Source: CALKJU01 sp046349355 (GTDB lineage Bacteria; Pseudomonadota; Alphaproteobacteria; Geminicoccales; Geminicoccaceae). Taken from it: a DNA stretch of 64,000 bases. The stretch covers positions 124,001 through 188,000 of the forward strand of contig JAXMCM010000015.1 in the NCBI GenBank assembly GCA_046349355.1, read 5' to 3'. The translations under genes and the position numbers were made by a program. The notes under the pieces are model-generated. The model was not told the DNA's origin. It did not search any database and saw nothing but the letters and a program-made list of their open reading frames with translations. Shown here in pieces: positions 59,101 to 64,000 of this stretch (the stretch's first letter is position 1; every line of letters starts with the position of its first letter).

Positions 59101-60189
59101 TCAATGCTCGCGGATGCCGGCCTCGCGCAGAAGCGGTACCACGCTGTCGCAGAAGAAGCGCAGTTCGCTGCGGAAGTCGACGAAGCTCACGGTCGTGCCG
59201 GCGAACCCGGCGTCGCAGATGCGCACCAGCTCGGCTGCGACATCCTCGGGCGAGCCGACCAGCGGATAGGTCCCGGCCCCGCCGGCGAAGCGCTTCCGGT
59301 ACAGGCGGAACGCCGCGTCGTCGTGCGAGTGGGCGAACTGCTGCTTCTGCTTCATGTGATAGTCGACCGCGGCATGGTCCGCCTCGGCGACCGCGTAGCG
59401 CTCGTAGTAAGCCTCCGCCTCGTCGCGAGTCGGCCGGCAGATGACATGACAGGTCGTCCAGACCCCGACGTCGCGCCCGGCCGCCGCCGCCCGCGCCGCA
59501 ATGTCGGCGATGTGCGCCCGGCCCGCGTCGATGTCGCCGAAGGTGGTAAACAGGCAGTCGACGTTGCGGGCGGCGAAGTCGCGGCCTTCCGGCCCGAACG
59601 CTGCGTTGAGGGTGAACGGGTGCGGCCGCTGCACCGGCTGCGGCAACCCGCGGACCTGGCGCAGGCGGTAGAACCTGCCGTCGTGGTCGAACGGCGCGCC
59701 GCCTTCGTGGATGCGGCGGACGATGTCCCACCACTCCTGGCCCTGGGCGTAGCGGTCCGGCACCGGGTCGATGCCGAACATCGCGAACTCGTCGGGATTC
59801 CAGCCGCAGACGATGTTGAGCCCGGTCCGCCCGCGCGACACATGGTCGAGCGTCGCCAGCGCCTTGGCGGCGAACACCGGGTGCACCATCGGGACGTGCA
59901 CGGTGGCGAACACCGCCAGCCGCTCGGTCAGGGCCGACAGCGCCGAGGCCCAGGTGAAGGTCTCGAACGACCACTCGCGCGCGTCGGTGCTGCCGCCGAA
60001 GCCCTTCCAGCGGGCTATCGGCAGGAACAGCTCGATACCGGCCCGGTCGGCGACCCGGGCAACGTCGACGATGTCGTCCCAGCGCGCCCGCCAGCGCTCC
60101 GGCACGGTGGTCAGTGCCAGCCCGCCATCGGCGTTGGCGGCGAACACGCCGAGCTTGAAGCGGTTGGGACCGTTCAGCGGATGGATCAT
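59101..60189 (-). CDS. LLM-class flavin-dependent monooxygenase (RutA/SsuD-like)
   Basis: Luciferase-like FMNH2-dependent oxidoreductase of about 362 residues. Characteristic blocks are RFKLGVFAANADGGLALTTV, VARVADRAGIELFLPIARWK, KALATLDHVSRGRTGLNIVC with GWNPDEFAMFGI, and the late AFGPEGRDFAARNVDCLFTT. Similarity is strongest to the pyrimidine monooxygenase (RutA) and alkanesulfonate groups. Two starts are possible: ATG at 60189 (used) or GTG at 60207; neither has a good ribosome site. It lies between the aldolase-SDR fusion and a small membrane protein in one operon. Confidence 0.85.
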   Translation of the reverse strand: MIHPLNGPNRFKLGVFAANADGGLALTTVPERWRARWDDIVDVARVADRAGIELFLPIARWKGFGGSTDAREWSFETFTWASALSALTERLAVFATVHVPMVHPVFAAKALATLDHVSRGRTGLNIVCGWNPDEFAMFGIDPVPDRYAQGQEWWDIVRRIHEGGAPFDHDGRFYRLRQVRGLPQPVQRPHPFTLNAAFGPEGRDFAARNVDCLFTTFGDIDAGRAHIADIAARAAAAGRDVGVWTTCHVICRPTRDEAEAYYERYAVAEADHAAVDYHMKQKQQFAHSHDDAAFRLYRKRFAGGAGTYPLVGSPEDVAAELVRICDAGFAGTTVSFVDFRSELRFFCDSVVPLLREAGIREH

Positions 60190-60261
60190 GGAAATCGGAC
60201 CGGACACCAGGGCACGCCAGAGTGGTCCACGGGGCGACCCGTGGCAATCCCGGCTTTGGGC

Positions 60262-61743
60262 TCAGCGTTTCGGCAGGTAGGTGGCGAACTCGGCCTCGAC
60301 GGCCTTGGCATCGAGGCTCAGGCCGTGCAGTACGCCGGCCGCCATGCCACCCGGATAGACCTCGTCCTGCCCGAGGATCAGTCCCTGCACGACCGCGTCG
60401 GCAACCCGGCGCGGGGCAATCTTGGGGCCGGTGAAGTCGCGCGTCATCGCGGTGTCGACGGCCCCTGGCAGCACACCCATCACGAAGGTCCCCTGCGCCG
60501 ACAGCTCGGCGCGCAGTGCTTGGGTCATCGACAGCGCCGCCGCCTTCGAAGCACACAGTGACGCCATCTGCGGCAGGTTCATGTGGGCCAGGATCGACAG
60601 CATGTTGACGATCGCCCCGCCGCCGTTGCGTGCCAGGACCGGCGCGAACGCCCGGCACATCGCCAGCGTCCCGAGGTAGTTGGTGGCGACCTCGCGCTGC
60701 GCGTCGCCCGGATCCTTCCAGCCGATCAGCCCGGCATTGGCGTTGATGCCGGCATTGTTGACCAGCAGCGTGACGTCCGGCGCCGCTGCCGCCGCCCGCT
60801 CGACCTGCGCCGGATCGGCGATGTCGAGTGTGACCGGCACCAGCTCGGCCGGGGCCTCGGGCACGGCACCGGAGCGCGAGGCGCAGTAGATCCGCCGCGC
60901 CCCGCCTTCGGCCAGCGCCCGGACCAGCTCGGCACCGATGCCGCGGCTGGCGCCGGTGACGAAGGCCACCGCCCCCGCGACCCGCGCCGGATCGGGACGC
61001 GTGCGGAACCGCCGGACATGGCCGGTCGCGACCGCCTGCACGATCTCGTTGTCGCAGGCCAGCACCGACAGGCGGAACCCTTGGGCCCGGCGATCCATGG
61101 CGAAGGTGGCGCTCGGCGTGAAGATCCCGCAGGGCGTGCCCACGGCCCGGCAGGCGGCCAGGACCTCGAGGCAGGCGGCCTCGTGGCGCGGCCCGAACTC
61201 GGGAAAGGTGCCGAGCGACAGGGCGAGGTCGCCGGTGCCGATGAACACCATGTCGACGCCCGGCACGGCGGCGATGGCGCCGGCATTGGCGACGCCGGCC
61301 ACCGTCTCCACCATCGGGATGACCAGCACCGCCTCGTCCGCAGCGCCGGCGTAGCCCTTGAAGTCCATCAGCGGGCGGACGCCGCCGCCGGAGCGGATGC
61401 CGCGCGGCGGGTAGCGCGACCACGCCACGGACCTCGCGGCCTCCTCGGCACTCTCGACCAGCGGCACGATCACGCCGAGCGCACCGGCATCGAGCGCCGT
61501 CGAGATCGCATGGGCGCTGTTCTCGGCGACGCGGACCAGCGGCACGCAGCGCTGGCGGACGAGGCCGATCGCCGCCTCCAGCGAGCTGCGGTCCCAGAGC
61601 CCGTGCTGCAGGTCGAAGACGGCGGCATCGGGCCCGCCCTGCACCATCAGTTCGGCCACCGCCGGCGAGCCCAGCGACAGCCAGACGCAGCCGGCCGAGC
61701 CGCCGGCGGCGATCGTCTCCTTCAGCGGGTTGCGCAGGCTCAA
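60262..61743 (-). CDS. HpcH/HpaI aldolase fused to an SDR domain with Tyr-to-Leu change
   Basis: A 493-residue two-domain protein. Residues 1-250 are an HpcH/HpaI-type class II aldolase: FDLQHGLWD (His47), VIPMVETVAG (metal ligand Glu146) and FIGTGDLALSLG (metal ligand Asp172). Residues 255-493 are a short-chain dehydrogenase with TGASRGIG (263-270), LLVNNAGINANAG and the S-Y-K region. There the catalytic Tyr position is Leu396 (SLCASK, Lys400 kept). The start is a TTG overlapping the stop of the upstream SDR gene (TTGA). The SDR half is closely similar to that upstream gene, so a duplication followed by fusion is likely. Function may be to cleave and bind or reduce an aldehyde intermediate. 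Confidence 0.82.
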   Translation of the reverse strand: MSLRNPLKETIAAGGSAGCVWLSLGSPAVAELMVQGGPDAAVFDLQHGLWDRSSLEAAIGLVRQRCVPLVRVAENSAHAISTALDAGALGVIVPLVESAEEAARSVAWSRYPPRGIRSGGGVRPLMDFKGYAGAADEAVLVIPMVETVAGVANAGAIAAVPGVDMVFIGTGDLALSLGTFPEFGPRHEAACLEVLAACRAVGTPCGIFTPSATFAMDRRAQGFRLSVLACDNEIVQAVATGHVRRFRTRPDPARVAGAVAFVTGASRGIGAELVRALAEGGARRIYCASRSGAVPEAPAELVPVTLDIADPAQVERAAAAAPDVTLLVNNAGINANAGLIGWKDPGDAQREVATNYLGTLAMCRAFAPVLARNGGGAIVNMLSILAHMNLPQMASLCASKAAALSMTQALRAELSAQGTFVMGVLPGAVDTAMTRDFTGPKIAPRRVADAVVQGLILGQDEVYPGGMAAGVLHGLSLDAKAVEAEFATYLPKR

Positions 61744-62474
61744 GGTGCCGTCATCGGCAGGTAGGCCGACAGCTCCTTCTCCAGGGCCTTGGGATCGGCC
61801 CGGTGCTGGCCGATCCAGCCCTGCGCCATCGGCCCCGGATAGACCTCGTCCTCGCCGGCCTCGACCGCCGCCAGCGCCGCCTCGGCAACCTCGGCGGGCT
61901 TGATCTTCGGCACCGGGACACCGTCGGTCATCCGCGTCTCGACCGCCCCCGGCATGACGGCCAGGACCTGCGTCTTCTGCGCCGCCAGCTCGGCGCGCAC
62001 GCCCAGCGTCATGCTGTAGGCGGCGGCCTTCGAGGCGCACAGCGAGCCCATCAGCGGCAGATGCACCTGCCCGAGGATCGAGATCATGTTGACGATGGCA
62101 CCGCCACCGTTGCGCCTCAGCACCGGCGCGAACGCCCGGCACATCCGCAGCGTGCCGAGATAGTTGACCCGCACTTCGGTCTCGGCCTGCTCCATCGACG
62201 GTGCGGCGAGCAGGCCCGCGTTGAAGTTCACACCCGCATTGTTGACCAGCAGCGTGACGTCGCCGGCCCTGGCGACAGCGGCATCGACCTCGGCGGGGTC
62301 GGTGGTGTCGAGCACCAGCGGGACGATGCGCGGATCGGACCAGGCGACGGCATTGCCGGCGCGTGACGCGGCGTAGACCTTGGCCGCGCCCCTGGCCAGC
62401 AGCGCCGCCACGAACGCCTCGCCGATGCCGCGGTTGGCCCCGCTCACCAGGGCGACCGCTCCCTCGATCTGCAT
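61740..62474 (-). CDS. Short-chain dehydrogenase-like protein lacking the catalytic Tyr
   Basis: A 244-residue SDR-fold protein. The NAD(P) motif is SGANRGIGEAFVAALLA, the NNAG motif is LLVNNAGVNFNAG, and the catalytic Ser is near residue 132 (IVNMISILG). At the Tyr position of YxxxK there is Leu145, with Lys149 kept (GSLCASKAAA). The same change is seen in its fused paralogue. The protein may have another general acid, bind nucleotide only, or act as a partner subunit. It is followed immediately by the aldolase fusion and preceded by the ABC ATPase genes, with 16 bp between. Confidence 0.85.
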   Translation of the reverse strand: MQIEGAVALVSGANRGIGEAFVAALLARGAAKVYAASRAGNAVAWSDPRIVPLVLDTTDPAEVDAAVARAGDVTLLVNNAGVNFNAGLLAAPSMEQAETEVRVNYLGTLRMCRAFAPVLRRNGGGAIVNMISILGQVHLPLMGSLCASKAAAYSMTLGVRAELAAQKTQVLAVMPGAVETRMTDGVPVPKIKPAEVAEAALAAVEAGEDEVYPGPMAQGWIGQHRADPKALEKELSAYLPMTAP

Positions 62475-62490
62475 CGTTCCGCCTCCTCCC

Positions 62491-63297
62491 TCAGGCCGCC
62501 TGCGCCGCGTCGAGCCAGCCCGGGTCCACCACCGGCAGCGGGATCGCCTCGATCAGGGCACGCGTGTAGGCGTGGCTTGGCGCAGCGAACACGGTGTCGC
62601 AAGGCCCTTCCTCGACGACGCGGCCCTCGAGCAGCACGACGACGCGATCGCACAGCGAGCGGACCACGCCGAGGTCGTGGCTGATGAACACCAGCGCCAT
62701 GCCGAGGTCGCGGCGCAGCTCGCGCAGCAGCGCCAGGATCTGCGCCTTGGTCGACACGTCGAGGCCCGAGGTGATCTCGTCGGCGACCACGACGGCGGGC
62801 TCCAGCGCGATCGCCCGGGCGATGCCGACCCGCTGGCGCTGGCCGCCCGACAGCTGGTGCGGCCAGCGGTCGACGAGCTCCGGCGCCAGCCCCACCCGCT
62901 CCAGCAGCGTCTCGGCCTGCCGCCGTGCATCGGCCCGGCCGCGCGTGCGGCCGAAGGCGACCAGGGGCTGCGCCAGGATGGTGCCGATCCGGTGGCGCGG
63001 GTTCAGCGAGCTCTGCGGGTCCTGGAAGATCATCTGCAGCTGGGCGCGCAGCGGCCTCAGTTCGGTCTCGTCCAGACGGGTGATGTCCTGCCCGCCGAAG
63101 CGCAGGGTGCCGGCGGTCGGCTGGTAGAGCCGCAACAGGGTCCGGCCCAGCGAGGTCTTGCCGCTGCCGCTCTCGCCGACGAGGCCCACGGCCTCGCCGC
63201 GATCGATGGCTAGGTCGATGCCGCGCAGGATCTCGAGCGGCGGCCCACCGCCCCGGCGCGGCAGCGTCAGCCCGAGACCCTGCGCCTCAAGCCGCAT
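62491..63297 (-). CDS. Oligo/dipeptide-type ABC transporter ATPase (DppF/OppF-like)
   Basis: ATPase of 268 residues. Walker A is GESGSGKTSLG, the Q-loop region MIFQDPQSSLNPRHRIG is the Dpp/Opp hallmark, the signature is LSGGQRQRVGIARAI, Walker B is VVVADEITSGLDVSTK, and the switch is FISHDLGVVRSLC. The usual E-P-T-S-A-L-D is E-I-T-S-G-L-D here. The start overlaps the partner ATPase gene by 11 bp. Transported substrates may be peptides, glutathione-like or nickel-type ligands; the permeases lie outside the window. Confidence 0.92.
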   Translation of the reverse strand: MRLEAQGLGLTLPRRGGGPPLEILRGIDLAIDRGEAVGLVGESGSGKTSLGRTLLRLYQPTAGTLRFGGQDITRLDETELRPLRAQLQMIFQDPQSSLNPRHRIGTILAQPLVAFGRTRGRADARRQAETLLERVGLAPELVDRWPHQLSGGQRQRVGIARAIALEPAVVVADEITSGLDVSTKAQILALLRELRRDLGMALVFISHDLGVVRSLCDRVVVLLEGRVVEEGPCDTVFAAPSHAYTRALIEAIPLPVVDPGWLDAAQAA

Positions 63298-64000
63298 CGT
63301 AGGCCTCGGCGTCGAGGCGCAGTTGCCGGGTCAGCTCGGCTGGCACCGGTACCAGCGTATCGCCCGGCCGGTCCCAGCGCGGCATCGCCGCCAGGAGCGC
63401 CCGCGTATAGGGGTGGAGCGGCCGCTCCAGGAGCAGGGCTGTGGTCTCCTGCTCCCAGATCGTCCCGGCAAAGATCACGCTGACCCGGTCGCACAGCTTG
63501 GCGACCACGCCGAGGTCGTGGGTCACGAACAGCACGGCACAGCCATGGTCATGCTGCAGCTCGCGGAACAGGCGCAGGATCTCGCGCTGGACGGTGACGT
63601 CGAGCGCCGTCGTCGGCTCGTCGGCGACCACCAGCCGCGGCTGCAGCGCGAAGGCCATGGCGATCAGCACCCGCTGCCGCATCCCGCCCGACAGCTCGTG
63701 CGGGTAGAGGCCCAGCACCCGCGACGCCTCGCGGATCCGCACCCGCTCCAGCAGCTCCAGCGCCCGCCGACCGGCTGCTGCCCGACCGAGCCCACCGCGG
63801 CGACGCAGGAACCCGCCCAGCTGGGCGCCGATCGTGTGCCCGGGGTTGAGCGCCGTCATCGGGTCCTGCGGGACGAGGCTGATCTCGCGGCCCATCAGCT
63901 GGCGGTGCTCGGCCGGCGCCATGCCGTTCAGCTCGCGGCCCTCGAAGCGGATCGAGCCGCCTTCGACCCGCGCCGCCGCCGGCAGCAGGCCGAGCACCGC
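63287..64000 (-). CDS. Oligo/dipeptide-type ABC transporter ATPase (DppD/OppD-like), 5' part outside the window
   Basis: The C-terminal 237 residues are visible. The Q-loop region SLVPQDPMTALNPGHTIGAQ, signature LSGGMRQRVLIAMAF, Walker B LVVADEPTTALDVTVQ and switch FVTHDLGVVAKLCDRV are typical of DppD. Walker A must be upstream, beyond base 64000. An ATG at 63997 is internal, not the true start. It is followed by the DppF-like gene in the same operon. Confidence 0.9.
   Translation of the reverse strand, partial: AVLGLLPAAARVEGGSIRFEGRELNGMAPAEHRQLMGREISLVPQDPMTALNPGHTIGAQLGGFLRRRGGLGRAAAGRRALELLERVRIREASRVLGLYPHELSGGMRQRVLIAMAFALQPRLVVADEPTTALDVTVQREILRLFRELQHDHGCAVLFVTHDLGVVAKLCDRVSVIFAGTIWEQETTALLLERPLHPYTRALLAAMPRWDRPGDTLVPVPAELTRQLRLDAEAYDAA

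Noticed and set aside
61744..62142. Upstream extension of the aldolase-SDR frame
   Set aside because: The frame is open but overlaps the SDR gene in another frame and has no domain character; the TTG at 61743 marks the aldolase start.

Overview
This is a GC-rich (about 70% by eye), densely coded stretch of a Gram-negative chromosome. Gene content points to an alphaproteobacterium, probably of the Rhodospirillales/Geminicoccales type: argD beside hslO, a TIGR02186-type membrane protein next to a YeeE/YedE transporter, a BBP2-type outer-membrane barrel beside a Wza-like exporter, and many GTG/TTG starts. The lineage is an inference from gene order and composition. I see no tRNA, rRNA, CRISPR array, insertion sequence or phage gene; the window reads as ordinary chromosome with several accessory metabolic blocks.

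Layout, left to right. 1-5.3 kb: an AmpG permease cut by the window edge, a Wza-like export lipoprotein and an outer-membrane barrel (minus strand), then a PPP-type phosphatase and galE (plus). 5.4-14.8 kb: an MscS-type channel overlapping tamA, then tamB and an ABC-2 permease without an ATPase. 14.8-19.6 kb: a Gfo/Idh/MocA dehydrogenase with a TIM-barrel sugar isomerase, then argD, hslO (no argF between them) and a lipoprotein. 19.8-26.4 kb: glyoxylate carboligase, glycerate 2-kinase, PuuE allantoinase, allantoate amidohydrolase and an M20 deacylase, which look like a purine/allantoin-to-glycerate block. 26.4-31.0 kb (minus): a CBS-pair protein, a glycine-zipper lipoprotein, a Rap1a/Tai-like small protein, a TTC38-like protein and htpG. 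31.1-35.3 kb: ugpB-A-E-C, with a candidate Pho box upstream. 35.5-39.6 kb: an M23 peptidase, a YeeE/YedE transporter, an ArsR regulator, a TIGR02186 protein and a universal stress protein. 39.6-46.7 kb: aguB (minus), a DUF6065/2-oxoglutarate oxygenase fusion, a membrane pentapeptide-repeat protein, and a three-gene ExbB/ExbD-like set whose second subunit carries a DVDLWVQGP-type extracytoplasmic domain. 46.9-56.3 kb: two sugar-type binding proteins, two paralogous amidohydrolases in convergent orientation, a methyltransferase, and an RbsA-like ATPase with two RbsC-like permeases. 56.4-58.2 kb: a bactofilin and an MFS transporter. 58.2-64 kb (minus): one compact operon of Dpp/Opp-type ATPases, an SDR, an aldolase-SDR fusion, a flavin-dependent monooxygenase, a small membrane protein and a UPF0303 protein.

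The most unusual items are the ExbB/ExbD-like set (44.9-46.7 kb), the paired SDR domains that both have Leu in place of the catalytic Tyr (60.3-62.5 kb, one fused to an HpcH/HpaI aldolase), a TamA homologue with a clear lipobox, an ArsR sensor with a rearranged cysteine pair, and the DUF6065/oxygenase fusion. Several junctions use 4-bp stop/start overlaps, including three TTGA overlaps with TTG starts. Strong GC hairpins follow the binding-protein genes, as expected where the binding protein is made in excess over its transporter.
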